Made by a program: the position numbers and the translations under genes | Notes under the pieces: model-generated | What the model saw: the letters and a program-made list of their open reading frames with translations, nothing else | The model's database searches: none | What the model was told of the DNA's origin: nothing | Assembly (NCBI GenBank): GCA_949825025.1 | Contig: OX463785.1 | Coordinates: 8,371,971-8,435,970 of the forward strand | Length of the DNA: 64,000 nucleotides | Direction: 5' to 3' | From: Siphlonurus alternatus | Taxonomy: Eukaryota > Arthropoda > Insecta > Ephemeroptera > Siphlonuridae | Shown here: piece after piece, positions 15,053-33,600 of the stretch | Layout of the letters: each line of letters begins with the position of its first letter | How positions within the stretch are numbered: the first letter of the stretch is position 1

Positions 15053-15240
15053 ATTGGCGCAATTGAAAATTTTCTGGTACAATGGGTCACGATCGTCACT
15101 TGTGTTTCTTCTGATTGGTGGACGAACCGCGATGTTAGTGAATTTGAAATACTTGAATACGATTGGCAAGCCCTTTAACATTGGTCAAATCGGTGGCATA
15201 ACCTGATATAAAAACAAACCTTGATGTTACTATCAATGCT
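15053..15240 (+). promoter_or_regulatory. Cluster of four ATTGG (inverted CCAAT) boxes with a TATA-like site
   Basis: ATTGG occurs at 15053, 15114, 15162 and 15180, three of them as GATTGG. A TATA-like ATATAAAA lies near 15204-15212 and a pyrimidine-rich possible start region near 15230-15240. NF-Y binds such boxes in either orientation, and multiple boxes upstream of a TATA element are known from histone and stress-gene promoters. No downstream coding region was found, so this may be an orphan promoter, a repeat-borne one, or chance. Confidence 0.35.
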
Positions 15241-15825
15241 CTCTGAGAAAAAAATAACTGAAAAATTTATTTACCAAATAGTAACATTAAAGGTTTTTCT
15301 GACGAGGGTATACATTCAATTACTATTTATTTACCAAATAGTGTTTATCATTGCATATCTGAGAGTTATATAATATATTTTTTTTTTGATACTTATGTAG
15401 CTATCTATAACTATTGTAAATTGCTTTTAATAATACAAAAAAAACTTTTAATTTTCTTTTTAAATCAATAAGAAAGTGTATAAATTATGAATGGAATCAA
15501 TGAATAAGGTCAATGGAAAAAGAACATTTTTTTTGTTATATCGATTTTGATATTGAAAAGTTAGCTTTAATAAAATTTATTCATATTTTTTTATATATAT
15601 AAATACATCCTGGTGGTGTTATTGTAACTTGATGAGAAGAAAGCATTACAGATACAGAAACATGAACAATGCTGCAGAGAACTTTTCAGCCTTTCTCTTT
15701 TTCATCGAGTTATAATAATAAACTCCCTAACCACAAAAGCAAGGGAGGAAAAAATTCTTAAGGTAAAAACTCTGTGAATATAATTTATTAATTAATAAAC
15801 CATTATTAATAATATTTTATATTCT
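15241..15825. other. Spacer with a duplicated 17-bp word
   Basis: ATTTATTTACCAAATAGT appears at 15265-15282 and again at 15325-15342, 60 bp apart. Otherwise A+T-rich, with no gene seen. Confidence 0.5.
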
Positions 15826-15894
15826 CTAAGGGTAAGGTAATACGAAACAGCTGATCGCGTAGTCCCATTTGATTAACCTTAGCAACCTCATGAT

Positions 15895-15938
<44 letters not shown>

Positions 15939-16078
15939 GATGGTCCTTAGCACAAAGAAGTTTTGCAGAAAAAATTTCAAAACAATCAGATGACCCGATT
16001 TTTATGAGGTTGCTAAGACTTCCATGTTAATCAAATGGGACTACGTTGATCAGCTGTTTCGTGTTACCATACCCTTGA
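15826..16078. mobile_element. Foldback element related to family T, copy 2
   Basis: The left end TAAGGGTAAGGTAATACG continues to AAACAGCTGATC and AGTCCCATTTGATTAA. The right end TTAATCAAATGGGACT leads to GATCAGCTGTTTCGTGTTAC and CATACCCTTG. The termini closely match those of 13798 but the interior differs, and a T39 homopolymer sits at 15897-15935. The flanks read CTAA and TTGA rather than TTAA. Confidence 0.75.
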
Positions 16079-16423
16079 TGCTGCAAAATTTTTAATGCCA
16101 CAAAATTTGACACAGTTTTATAAATAAATTTAGAAATACTGCATCATTCATGTATTAGCATTTAACTTTATATGATCCTTATTGATACATTTTAAGTAGG
16201 ATTCATAAATATCCTATCAAAACTTTTTGCGAATAACCATATTCTGGAGAATAAATAATATATAATATATAGATAGGTTATTATTTGACTATATTATACT
16301 TTAAATTTGAATCAGCTAAAGCAGAGTGAAATTAGAACTTACCAAAGAAAATAATCGTATAATAATTTGTTATAATCAAAACAACATTATAATTCTGATA
16401 ATATATTTTTGTTTGTAATATTT

Positions 16424-16676
16424 AGCACTAAACCAATACACAGAAAAAGCAATACACCACAATGGTCAGATAAGTTATTTTTCAATTAAATAGTTTTACC
16501 AAATAGTTTCAATCCAATGTGTGAATCTTATGTGATGTGTTAATGCAGTGAATGAAGAATATGAGACTCTTTTTTGTGACAATAAAATTGCTTTACAACA
16601 AGTTTTTGTTTTTTAGAAATTTTATGTTTAATTAGTTAATTAAAGAATATTTTACCACTCTGTGTATTGGTGCTCA
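16424..16676. repeat. Weak inverted repeat, possible decayed MITE
   Basis: GCACTAAACCAATACACAGA near 16424 pairs with TCTGTGTATTGGTGCTC near 16660. Only about 16-18 bp match and the interior is not palindromic, so this is a decayed element or a coincidence. Confidence 0.3.
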
Positions 16677-18632
16677 ATAGTGCCTTGTAAAATATCATAG
16701 TTTTACCGTTTCATTTTTTTTTTCAATTTTATTCTACTTTTTGTACTTTGTATTGGTGAAGTAAAAAAAATTGACAATGGTGTTAAAAAACACTACATGT
16801 TCATTAAATATTATTTTACAATGATATGTATTCTAACTTTCCACCTTAAAGACGATGAAAATTGGTCCAGGTTTTGCTGCAAGATCTCTCACATATAATA
16901 TTGACTTGTGATGTGTCTGCTTGGCTCACTTTATATGATGGGAACCTTGGCAGCAGACGCTTTTACTATACCGTTCATACTTTTGGCCTTCCCCTCCTCT
17001 CTCCTCAATATACAGCAGACTCCGCTTACCAGCAACCAAAACTTTTTCCATTTTATTTTTTGGCGATATGATACTCTTCATTTCTCCCTTGAAAAAAAAA
17101 AAAAAAAAAAATATTAAAGAAGAGAAAAATGCATCTTTATACTATCAACAAACCAAAAGTATCATAGAAGTATATATAATACTATAAAAATATAAATATT
17201 TATAAATATAATATAATATATATAGTAGAAAACATCTGTGCAATATCATAAAATATATATAGCACAATCAGTAGGAAATTTTACTTTCATATGTCAATAA
17301 ACATTTTTTTTTTTGTTATGATGAAATTATTAAATTTATGATGTAATCATTCTTATAATATGCTTTAGTATTAGGCAGTATTACTGATGTAATATACTAG
17401 ACATATTAAAATGTAATTTTATCAATTTTTTAATTTTTGTTGCGCATATTCAAATAGAAAAAGAAGAGGTTATTATTCTAATATACAATATCTTCATTTT
17501 TAATTACAATCCTTTCTATTCTTGTCGATTATTTAAGTTCAATTATTATTTATTATAATTAAGAGAATGGAAAATATTAAAAATGGTTCCTGCCATGCTT
17601 GCATGTAACGTCAGATTGAACATTTAGCTAGAGGTGGTCAATTTGATGGAATAAAAGATAAATTTGTTTTAATATAATTTAAAAAAAAAAAATATATATT
17701 ATAAAATTTTTAACTTTTTCTTTCAAATCTGAGGCGAGTGACAAATTCAAAACTAAAAATTGCAAACTAGTCTAGATCAGGTTTTTAGCACAGGCTTATA
17801 TTTGCAAGGGCTGCATTGCTCCACAAACTAGCTTTAGAAGGTGTTTGCTTGATCAACGCAAATCAGCTTACTTTATAAGGGAGTTGTGCAAATAGCCCGC
17901 CATGACAGTGGATTTAAACTCAATTCTGCAGGCAAAAGTTTAAAAAAATATATTATAAATTATTTAAAAAAAAAAAAAAAATAAAAAAAATGTGAGGTGA
18001 ATGTTAAGTTATAAATTTGCAAAATTTGCTTATCTCCGATATTTGAATTTCTTCTCTAAGATAATATATGTTCTTAAATTATAATTATTTTTAATGTTTT
18101 GTCTTGTACAGTATCGCATCGCATAGCTATAAATCCACCAATAAGGGCTTTAAAACTCCCTATGTGATGTCACATGTATGCCATAGACTTTTATATAAAT
18201 ATATTAAGGACATTGCAATAAATAAATAAATCATACATGAATTATCTGCATGAAAAAAGGGAGAACTAATTTACTTTAATTAAATGTCTTATTAGAAAGG
18301 GTCGATTTGAACAAAATAAATTAATGTTCTAGACACAACAATAAACAATTTTAAAAAAAAATACTGTGTGTTAGACTATCTCTTAAATATTAATATTGTA
18401 ATTTTTTTTAATTATTTTACTTTTACTTTAAATTAAAAAAACAAGAAAAAGAGTAAAAGTTTAATTTCTTTTAGTTTGGTTAAAGAATGTGAGTTGTCGG
18501 TCTCATATATTTGCACAACTTTTTTTTTTTTTCTTAAAGTTATAAATTAAATTCTCACTCATACGAAAAACACTTGCTTCTTTTTTTCTTAAAAAAAAAC
18601 ACACCCTCTTTTCTTTTTATCCCATTCTTCCT
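16677..18632. other. Spacer, no gene supported
   Basis: 16860-17075 is less A+T-rich and holds two overlapping 69-codon frames in different phases, neither recognisable. 17735-17935 is another such patch without an open frame. The rest is homopolymer-rich A+T sequence. Confidence 0.4.
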
Positions 18633-18822
18633 TGAACAAAAATTTTCCTCCTTTTTTTTTTACACGAAGCACCTTGGAAACCTAACAGGAGATTTTTTTT
18701 TTTCTTTTCTCTCATCTCGATAGATAATATTTTCTTTTGCGCCTTTGCGTGGTTGCTTTTGGTTGAGAGAAAAAAAGAAAAGATGAAGAAGAAAAAAAAA
18801 TTTGCAGGGGAAAATTTTTGTG
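18633..18822. repeat. Imperfect stem-loop, pyrimidine arm against purine arm
   Basis: ACAAAAATTTTCC near 18638 pairs with GGGGAAAATTTTTGT near 18807. CTTTTCTCTCATC near 18703 pairs with GAGAGAAAAAAAGAAAAG near 18764, around a loop with GCGCCTTTGCG. An 80-codon minus-strand frame here is Lys/Phe-biased and not credible. Confidence 0.4.
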
Positions 18823-21565
18823 GCATGATGGTGTAAAACCTTCGTTCACGGGGGTACAAAAAATAATGAATGTAACTTTACTTATATAAGGAGAAGTAGG
18901 ACGTTCTTCAACCTTTCTGTGTGTATATAGAAGTAAAAATTGAATTGAGATGAATAAAAAATAATAAGATTGTATGTTTACTAACGAGTGAATTCAATTT
19001 GATATGTTGAAATTTTTTTTTATATATATAGAATTGCTGGATTTTAATATTATTCACTGTTTTTTTGGATTTTTATAAAGAAAGGTTCAGAATTAGATTA
19101 AATCAGAGCAATATATCTCAAGTAAAAAATTATATGGTAAATGTATGGGAAAAAATATGGTTTTTGTATGGGTTATCCCATACAATAACCATGAATTAAA
19201 TATCCAAATGGAGACACCAATATTCTTTGTTTTTCTTAACTATATATAATATATATGTAAAAAAACTCCCATCATTGCAACTATAGTGCATGAACTTATA
19301 GTTACATATTGTGATAATAATGATACATAGTTGTTATATTTAGTGGACAATTACAAAAATTTTAAATTTTTAAGCCGCACTTTATGTAAAAAAAAATACA
19401 CAAATTTATTCAATTAATGTATTTTAACACCCAATTATCATGTTGCATATAGTTATATTATATAATATATTATACATACATGTATTTAAAACATTTTTGT
19501 GTATTATTAACCATACTATATGTAATATCTCTTTCATAACATGGCAATTAATCTAATATTCTAATATTAAAAAATCTGTGATGTCATTTGCAGGACCCTT
19601 AATTAAAATATTAAAAAATTGTGCATAATTTTGGTTACATACAGAAGCCATTAGATAATCCGAATGTATAAGATAACTTAATTAATGCAACGATTGTTTA
19701 CGATTAATTGCTTACCAATCATGGAAAAGTTACAACATGCATTATTTTGCATTACATTGGAAATTATTGGTATCAATTCTTGATAGTTTATTTTATTATT
19801 GAAATTAAAACTAATACTGAATCCTATATAGGGAGTTTTAACACGTTTTTGTAAAATTGATTTATATAACATCTATACAGACTAAAATTTATTATATTTT
19901 GAAATTTAAAAAAAAAAAAAAAAATCACAAACAAAAATAAATAAATCTTTCAATAATAACAATAGTATAGTGCAAAATCATGTTAAAATATAAAAAAAAA
20001 AATTCAGTAAAAATTTGAACGTTTTGAACTAACAAAACAAAAAATAATGGATGTGTCATAAGGTGATAGGTTGGTGTATGTGAGGATGCTGTGCGGGACC
20101 ACACACTGGCAATCTCGCATGTCCTCATCAATCATATATCAGCCGGGAAAATCGACCTGCAACCTCTCCCAATATATATTTTTTTTTGTCTCCCCCCATA
20201 CAGAAACCACAAAAGTTCTCATAACAACTTCAATTTCTTTAGTTTATAACTTTTATAGAGCTTGTAGAAATCAAAACCATCTTTGGTCATTTATTCTTGG
20301 TGATAAAAAAGAAATAGTTTTATAGCTATAAAAGTAGTAAAATGTTTGATTTTTTTGTTCTATTTTTTTTTTAATTTATTTTAAAAAAATATTATTGTTG
20401 AAACTTAACAGTATCTTTATGTTATGTGTGTTTTACTATCCATCAAGGTTGAATCAATCGCTTTCTTTGAACATGCAAAATTTAAATGTATTAGGTGTAC
20501 TATGCGCAGCATAAGTAAGGTGCATTCTTGGCTTATTATGATATAATTATGTTAAATGCATTTTCTGGATGTTTTCCAGTATAATTTATAGTAATTATAT
20601 ATACAGTTTCTTATTAAAATATTATGATTGCAAACAATAAGCAAAAATTTTTTTTCATGATAATTAAAAATTCTTTGTTTGAAATGAATCCAAAAGAATA
20701 ATAGGTTTAATACATGTTGTGTATTCAAATATTTTTCTTTTCTTCTTTTTAAGTTATATTTTTATTCTTTTTTGTTTCTATCTTAAATTAAACATGAAGT
20801 GAACTTCCTGTATAGCATTTGCGTTTGCATGGTGGTATACCCTTGCGTATTTCTTCTTTTCCAACTTGTATTATCTACAACATTAGCTCTCCTTCCTATA
20901 TGATTCATTAAGTTAAACCGCATTTTACTGGAATAAGCCACTTTAATTTTACTCCCTTATATTCATTGCACGTAAAAACGAGTAAAAAAAAGCTCTCTCT
21001 CTCAAACACACACCTCTTATACGTGCATCAATTTAAGTATAGTTCCTTAACCCTTATATGCAGTCATCGTCTTTTTTTTTTATTCTGTTATAGCGGCGGT
21101 TAAGCTAAAAACTTCACTCACCTTTCGTATATATTCTATATATTTAACTGAAGGAAGGGAGAGTATAGCACGGAAATAAAACACTTTTCAGAATTAAATT
21201 TTAATGAGATTAAAAACACACTATAGCTACTGGCGTGTATAGAACTAGATGTACGAAGAAAAGTAGGAAGGCGCAAGTGAATATCATGTGTACGTTTTTT
21301 TTTTTCTTCCGTTTCATACGAAGCTGCCAATTTAAAAGCTTTTTATTTTTATAAATTTTTAAAATTTACTCTTAACACTATTAATAGAAATAGATTTTTC
21401 AGTTTTTTAAAGTGTTAATAATTAGAAGTGAACAATTTTTTTCTTTAACTGCAATAATTTAATAAAAATTACCATTTTTTTTAAGACGTTGCATTTTGTA
21501 AATATTAGTAATTCACTTCGATTGATTTGTTTTGAATTCCGTTACAAAGCTCCTCATAAACAACA
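18823..21565. other. Spacer, no gene supported
   Basis: 20060-20165 is a G+C-richer patch with an 84-codon plus-strand frame (from 20071) and an overlapping minus frame. Neither has a recognisable domain. 20810-21010 is moderately less A+T-rich. Nothing else was seen. Confidence 0.4.
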
Positions 21566-21609
21566 ATCAAAAACAAAACAAACAAAAACAAAACAAAAAC
21601 AAAACAAAC
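21566..21609 (+). repeat. (CAAAA)n-type microsatellite
   Basis: Tandem CAAAA/CAAAAA units over ~44 bp. It yields a Gln/Lys/Thr-rich frame that is not a gene. Confidence 0.8.
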
Positions 21610-24600
21610 TTTGCTATTTCTACCAAACAAACATAATCCTCAAGCTCAAGACATTATATTTGAGAATGCATTGTATTATTTAATGACTATAATACTCTGC
21701 TTTTCAAAAAAATTGAAACTGCTGGTGCATATATTTTTTAAAGTATTAATTAATAATACACCAAGGTCAATAATAATGTAAAAAGGTCATACACCTGACA
21801 GCTTTTATTTCAATTTGCAAGTCCAACAGGAATCAGGTGAACCCTCCCATTAGTATATTGTATTGGAGGAAAAAGGAAAAGGTCCGTGACGTCAATTCAA
21901 CTTTAAAGAACGATAAGCTTACTAGGATTAAGCAGATTAAACACTTAGAACTTCATATTGTCCAAATTATTTAATAAGGAAATATTACATCAATTAGTAT
22001 AGAATTTTTTTCCCAGTGTAATTTATTGCAATGAATGAAATATTTTTTTACTGTGTAGATCAATAATGCAGGTAAAGTTACACTGTCTTTATCCAGATCT
22101 TATTAATGTAAACATGATCATTAATTTTATCCACTTTTATATTATTTATTGTTATGATTTAAAATTAGAAATTACAAACTATCTTAAACGCACATAATAA
22201 AGTCAATACAACATTTTATCTCCTTTAAAGTCCTTCGTTAAAACACCAAATGAATCCTTATCTCTAAAATACAGACAAATTAATGTATACTTAGTATTAA
22301 AAATTATCTTTTAAACCCAATGTAGATTATAAAATACATGAGTGTTAAATTTTTGTATAAACTGCGAAAATAAAAAAAAGAATTTTTGCTTTAAGAAATA
22401 ATACAAAAGAGACTGACGATTTTATTATTTCATTCTTACAATCTTGTTTCGTGTCTTTTCCTTCAGTCGAGTGTAAAATCGGTTGAAGCTTAGCTTTAGA
22501 CTTGAGACAGGACCCAACGGTAGCTACTGGTCCAGAGATGCTTCTTACTGTGTGGGATAAAGCTCAGTTCATCTCGCTGCTGCTGCAGAACACTAACCAT
22601 GTCTTTCTTTGCTCCCTTCTTCTTGCCTGCCAAATGGAGATTAAACTCCCCTTAACGAGCAGTCACAAGATTTGCTATTTCTCTCTTTCTCCTCTCTCTT
22701 CCCTTTTCTTTCTCTTTTTTCTTTTTCGTTTTATTATGCTACATGTATTTTTTTCTAATATTTAAGAAAGATAAATCATTAAATTTTAAATTAAATTTAT
22801 ATATATTTAAAAGAAAAATATTAGTATCATAATTTTTTATTTTGCATTTTTTATGCTTTTATTATATAAATATAATTTAAATATAATTATTTAATTTTTA
22901 TAAATTGTTTTACACTCATATGTAGGCACATTCTACTTGTAAAGTGTAATTTTAAGAAAGTAATGCCCTTCATGGCCTTCATATTTTTACATATATACTA
23001 CATTTTGTATTCAGTAATTAAATTATTATAATATTATTATTTAAAGATGTGTAGTTGAAAAGGATATAACAAAAATTAAAACAAATGATTTATACTTTTC
23101 CCCCATACAGATTTTACACCCTCTTTCCTTCACCTTTCACCTATATTGTCCTCCTCATATATAATAGCAAAGTATATATACTTGTTCACGTATATATTGT
23201 TGATTAGAACGAAGTATACACCCATCGTCATTTCAATTAACATGAGGTTCGTTGACCTCTATGTACGGTCGAGTTAATTTCTGACACTGACATTATTGGT
23301 CTGCCTCTCATTTCATATATATAGTTGTATACTACATTGTTGTTTGCAGTAGTTAGATACAGTGGGGATAACGCTAATTAAAGTTGAGTAATTAAATAAT
23401 AATTTACTATTAGCATTTGCAACTTAAACAGTTTATATACTATATAAATTGTAATTAATAATATACAATTAAAACAATTATATATGACAATGTTGTGTGA
23501 TAAAAAAAAATTATGGTATAATTAGATTATAATTTTACATAATTAATAATTAATTTGTAATTTAAATATCTTTCAACACTATCTACAATAATAATAATTA
23601 TGATTAACTTAAATATGGGCGATTAAAAAATTATTTTGATGCCTCATCAACACCTTTTATCACCTTTAAAAAAAATCACTGTTTTTGTATTACATTAAAT
23701 TTGTCGATTTGAAGGATCAACAAGATAAAACTGTAGCTGAGCTTTGCTGCGAGCGATTATGAACCTTATTAACATCTGATCTAAAGTTCACGTAATAATT
23801 AGTATAAATATTTTGTGTATTATTTAAAATTAATTAATTATATCGAGACCACTAAATATATACAAAAATCAAATATTGTATTTTTAGATCAATTTTCATT
23901 AATATATATCTGCTTTGAAATTTATTTTTTTATCATAATCCATGCTGTTTTGCATGTTAAGATCTGCTATCATATAACTTCAACAACAAATTATGACATT
24001 AAAACATAATTTGTAATAAAATTCATATAGTATTTCAAAATGTTGTATACTAGTATACACATTAAAATAACCTCTTAACAAAAAGTCATACTACCATGTT
24101 GTACTCACATTAAACTTGTTACATTAAAAGTCTTAAATTTTGTTCCTCAGTTCTTATGTTTAACACTGTACCAAGGAAGCCAACTTGGGAAGTTATTGCT
24201 GCAAGCAAGTAATGGCAACAATATAGTTGAGCTAAGAACGCATAGATAAAGCCAGTAGCACCATCAGATTGCTAAAGTAATCAAAATATATAGTACTTTC
24301 TGTACGTATAGCTCTCATTACATGCATGTCTTTTATATTATACTGGAATATAAAACCGTTAGTGTTATTAAAATTAAAACATGTATGGGTGATTTTTTTA
24401 AAAATAAAATTTTAATTATATTTGTTTTAAAAGAAAATATTAAGCTATATAATTTGTATAAAAAGTTTAGAAGTAAATGATTTTTTTGTGGAAATTTATG
24501 TAATTTATTTCGTAGTTTTATTCAATAAAAAACATGATACTGCACACACATATACATCTATATAAGAATGGGAGTTATACATTTTCTTTTTATTTACATC

Positions 24601-24783
24601 AAGAAGCTATTGTATTTTATGTGTGTCGTCACTGTCATTGCATTGGTACTGACAATCGCGTGAAAATTTCAACTGTATGCACGCTACAATTCTGGTATTG
24701 GCGTAAGCATTCAAATTTAACAATTCCATGCAGTATTGCTATAACAAACTCGTACGAATACGAGCGGCCATGGCCTAATTCAA
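21610..24783. other. Spacer, no gene supported
   Basis: 22495-22660 is less A+T-rich and carries the first part of an 87-codon plus-strand frame, preceded by a polypyrimidine-AG (TTTTCCTTCAG) near 22455. It then runs into a pyrimidine tract, and I could not recognise a product. The rest is A+T-rich. Confidence 0.4.
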
Positions 24784-24875
24784 ACTTCCCGCCATTCAGT
24801 ATGAAACCATTGAAACTTGTAGCAGGAAGCCCGGCACATCCTATATAAGGTGCATATCACGAATGCAGGTCGCTT
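24784..24875 (+). promoter_or_regulatory. Possible TATA promoter with an E2F-like site
   Basis: TTCCCGCC at 24786-24793 matches the E2F consensus, and TATATAAG at 24842-24849 lies about 50 bp downstream in a locally G+C-richer stretch (24760-24960). A 104-codon frame (24534-24848) ends here but shows no domain. The promoter reading rests on two short motifs and no gene follows, since a MITE starts at 24959. Confidence 0.25.
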
Positions 24876-24958
24876 GTCCAAACTCCGGAAAAAGTGGTGA
24901 AAAGTATCTCACCCTAGATCAGCCTTCCTCATACGAATCTGGCTTGCAACCAATGTAC

Positions 24959-25075
24959 ACTCGTCGCCTTGGAAAATTTCCCACTTGCAGCCTTGTTAAT
25001 CACCATTCCCTGTGTTATACTTACGGGCATGTTGATTAATAAGGCCGCAAAGGAAAATTTTCCGAGGCGACGACT
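24959..25075. mobile_element. Foldback MITE, family B, copy 3
   Basis: The left end ACTCGTCGCCTTGGAAAATT follows GTAC. The right end GAAAATTTTCCGAGGCGACG is followed by ACTGTA. The interior (TTAATCACCATTCCCTGTG, then TTATACTTACGGGCATG) matches copy 2. No coding capacity; a 62-codon minus-strand frame across it is a by-product. Confidence 0.8.
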
Positions 25076-25879
25076 GTATACCAATATACAATATACCGAT
25101 ATGTGTAAATTTTTCATATAAATAAACTATATAACACATGAAAAGCACTAAGCAGAGTGTATAAGCCTTGTATCATAAAGCAACAAGGTTCATAATATAT
25201 GTTTATTATTGATCATTGATGACTTTATTGTCCAACCTACACTGTATTAAAATATAATCCAGCTATAATATTCCACATATACATGTAAAGCGTACAAGTT
25301 TTGAATTAATAAAGAGATCTATTTAAGTTATAGCTTAAATTTTACATTTGACGAGTACACATAATACATTAAAACCCCTCTTTAAAAAGTTTTTTTTTTC
25401 TGTAATCTGTACAAAATTATTATATACTTGAATATAACATTAAAATAGTTTTATGATGAAAATACCAGTTTTGTTTGTAATGATAAATAATAATAATAAT
25501 ACCTTTATTACAATCCAAAATAATATAAACTGTTTTAATCACTTAAAACGTAGAAACAAACTATATAATGTTTAAAAGCTATTAAAAATTTTCTAGTCAT
25601 TAAATGTTTGTATAATACTTACGTTTTATATTATACTACTGCATTTATGACACAATGTATATTAAAGTATATACATCATGAGTAATAATAATATTGTTAT
25701 GTAAAATGGTGCATTGTAATTACATATATCAATGTACTGTCTAAAAGTTAATTATATATCATGTTGATTTGCACTTTTGATCTTACTTTTTTTTTTTCAT
25801 ATATAATGCACTTAAACTATGACATGTTATAATCATTATTATCAACATACATACATGCAATATGTTACATATGTTTATT
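25076..25879. other. A+T-rich spacer with a possible LINE tail
   Basis: At about 25488-25512 the minus strand reads TTGTAATAAAGGTATTATTA followed by more ATT units, a form typical of the 3' ends of some LINEs. The sequence on its 5' side (above 25512) shows no recognisable coding remnant, so only the tail can be suggested. Confidence 0.35.
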
Positions 25880-26227
25880 TTAAAGGTATACAGGCCTCAA
25901 ATTACAAATTAAACAGACATTAAGTGTTGCTCAAGTTTATAATCAACATTCGTATTATTTTTACCTGCGCGCGGTACGTCTATGCGAAGTCGCGCTGTAA
26001 AGAAAGTCCTTGCTGACGTCACAACTCAGAGCTAGCACCGATTAGCATTGAGTTGTGACGTCATCAAGGACTTCGTGACGTCATCAAGGACTAAATTTCT
26101 TACTTTGAACTGCGACTTCAAAGTAAGATGCATCACGCGTGGAAAAAAATGATGCGAATGTTGATTATATACTCTAAACCCACTTGGTGACTGTCTAATT
26201 TGTATTTTGAGGCCTGTATGCCTTTAA
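25880..26227. mobile_element. TTAA-flanked foldback element with a G+C-rich CRE core
   Basis: TTAA at 25880-25883 and 26224-26227. The ends AGGTATACAGGCCTCAAA and TTTTGAGGCCTGTATGCCT are inverted repeats. Further matching pairs inside are AATCAACATTCG with CGAATGTTGATT, and GAAGTCGC with GCGACTTC. The core contains TGACGTCA at 26014, 26056 and 26076 and a tandem duplicate of TGACGTCATCAAGGACT. It is non-coding and a different family from the 13798 element, with the same apparent target preference. Confidence 0.8.
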
Positions 26228-28420
<2,193 letters not shown>

Positions 28421-28498
28421 AATCACCATGCTCTGTGTTATTCTTATGGGGCATGATGATTAACAAGGCTACAGAAGGGAACTTTTCAGAGGGGTGGA
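28421..28498. mobile_element. Family B MITE, decayed copy 4
   Basis: AATCACCATGCTCTGTGTTA, then TTCTTATGGGGCATGATGATT, then AACAAGGCTACAGAAGGGAA and TTTTCAGAGG match the interior and right half of the family B elements. The left terminus is missing. Confidence 0.6.
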
Positions 28499-29950
28499 AT
28501 GAATGTATATTGTACGTATATTAGAGGTATGAAACATTAATAAAAAGTCCAATTTTTATGCAAAATAGATATCTTGAGACATAATGTTACCCTAATGAGA
28601 CTTGCAATTACTGAAGCAGCTCCAATAAATTTACAAAAATTAATTTTAAAAAATTAAGGTGAAAATTAGAACATTTTTCCAAAAGAAATTATTCCGTTAA
28701 TAATGTCCATCGTTGATCCTTCGAAAACGACCACAAACCAAGCAAGAGAAAGTAACGTTCGTCATGTCCTTAGGTGTACAGTAAGTGAGCATTGCGTACG
28801 CATGTCCTCTCACTATCGAAAACAACAATGTTATTGCAAATAAAATTATTTACATTTCTCCTAGAAGTTAGCTCTTTGTCTCTTAATTAATATTTATTAA
28901 TCTCACATACAAGGCAAGTCAATACAACATACAGTATAGAGTACGTATAAAAATCAATGAAAATTCGAATTTTGACAATTACATTTTGTATTTCGTGCAC
29001 CAATTAAGGCTTAAAATTGTATTACAAAACAGTAAACTCCCTTTAAGTGCTTTGTAGGGTCAAATAATTTGTTTTATTCAGCAATTCCTGAATTAACAAA
29101 TTCATCATGATGACTTAAGTTTGTCACATTATTAATTCAGTATGATTCAATGAAATTAATTATTTATACACAAATGTAATAATGTATTTATTTTGAAAAT
29201 ATAAAAAAAAACATCCCAATTAAGTTTAACACATACTTGATCAATTAAATATATTTACACATAAATAAATATTAAAATAAAATAAAAGTAAATGTTTCCC
29301 ATATTAAAATATAATTCAAGTACCATTATTAAAAAGAGTATAAAGTTTTTTGTTTCAACAAATTCAAGTGACCCCATCATATTATTACAAGTATACTTCA
29401 AACAAACTCGTTATATATTTTATATAAAACTCACATATTTTTTTATCATCATATATGTATAACAAATTAAAAAATGAGAGACAAATTAATGTTTTATAAC
29501 TACAAATAAAAATTGCTCTTTTTTTTCCTCTTCTTTAACTTAACCAACCATTTATGCTTTTTTTTCTGTGTATTTAATGTTACAATTTTTTTTTATATTC
29601 ATTTCTGCTTATAGTCCTTATATATATAATAGTAGTACCAGACGACTCCTTAGCAGCAGTAATGTTTGAGAATGCAGCGAAGGGTTATAAAGAAGGAAGT
29701 ATAACGACGTTCAAAAGACTTTCTATAGTACAATAGCCTTGTCACTCACAATAAGAATCTTATACTTCTTTGGAAGAATGATTAATATATCTTTACATAT
29801 ATAACGTAATATAATGCTAAGGGCAAATACCTGCTTCTACCTTACTATATGGAACAAGAAAAAAAAAAAAGTATAAATATATGAAACTTTATTTATAAAA
29901 ATATATAAGTCAAGTGGATAATTTATTAAAATTTTAATATATATTTTTTT
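28499..29950. other. A+T-rich spacer
   Basis: 28700-28810 is less A+T-rich (GCGTACGCATG near 28796) without an open frame. Nothing else was recognised. Confidence 0.5.
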
Positions 29951-30190
29951 GATTTACGTAATTTATCTTAATTATATAACATGAGTAAGGCATTATAGTT
30001 AATTGTAATATAAAAAAAGACAGTAGTAAGCACATCAAAACTTGGCCATCTCGCCACGTGAAGCAATGTTATCCCTGTTGTATGTGCAAACCGCTTCATT
30101 TGTATGCTTAACAAATTGCATATCCTTAAGGAGCAATGCTCATTTCATATTTACTATGTATTTTGTATCGACAGGAATTGCTGTGTTAAA
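29951..30190 (+). repeat. Dispersed repeat D, copy 1
   Basis: ~240 bp matching 53584-53837 in the same orientation almost throughout. Shared blocks include AAAAAAAGACAGTAGTAA, TTCATTTGTATGCTTAACAA and ACTATGTATTTTGTATCGAC. The middle can form a hairpin (CCCTGTTGTATGTGCAA against TTGCATATCCTTAAGG). No frame is conserved, so it is a non-coding interspersed element of unknown class. Confidence 0.75.

Positions 30191-33600
<3,410 letters not shown>

Noticed and set aside
20071..20325. 84-codon plus-strand frame in a G+C-richer patch
   Set aside because: Overlapped by a minus-strand frame, no domain recognised, and the second half is A+T-driven.
24534..24848. 104-codon plus-strand frame
   Set aside because: No motif, signal peptide or splice context. 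It lies in mixed-composition DNA ending at a MITE.
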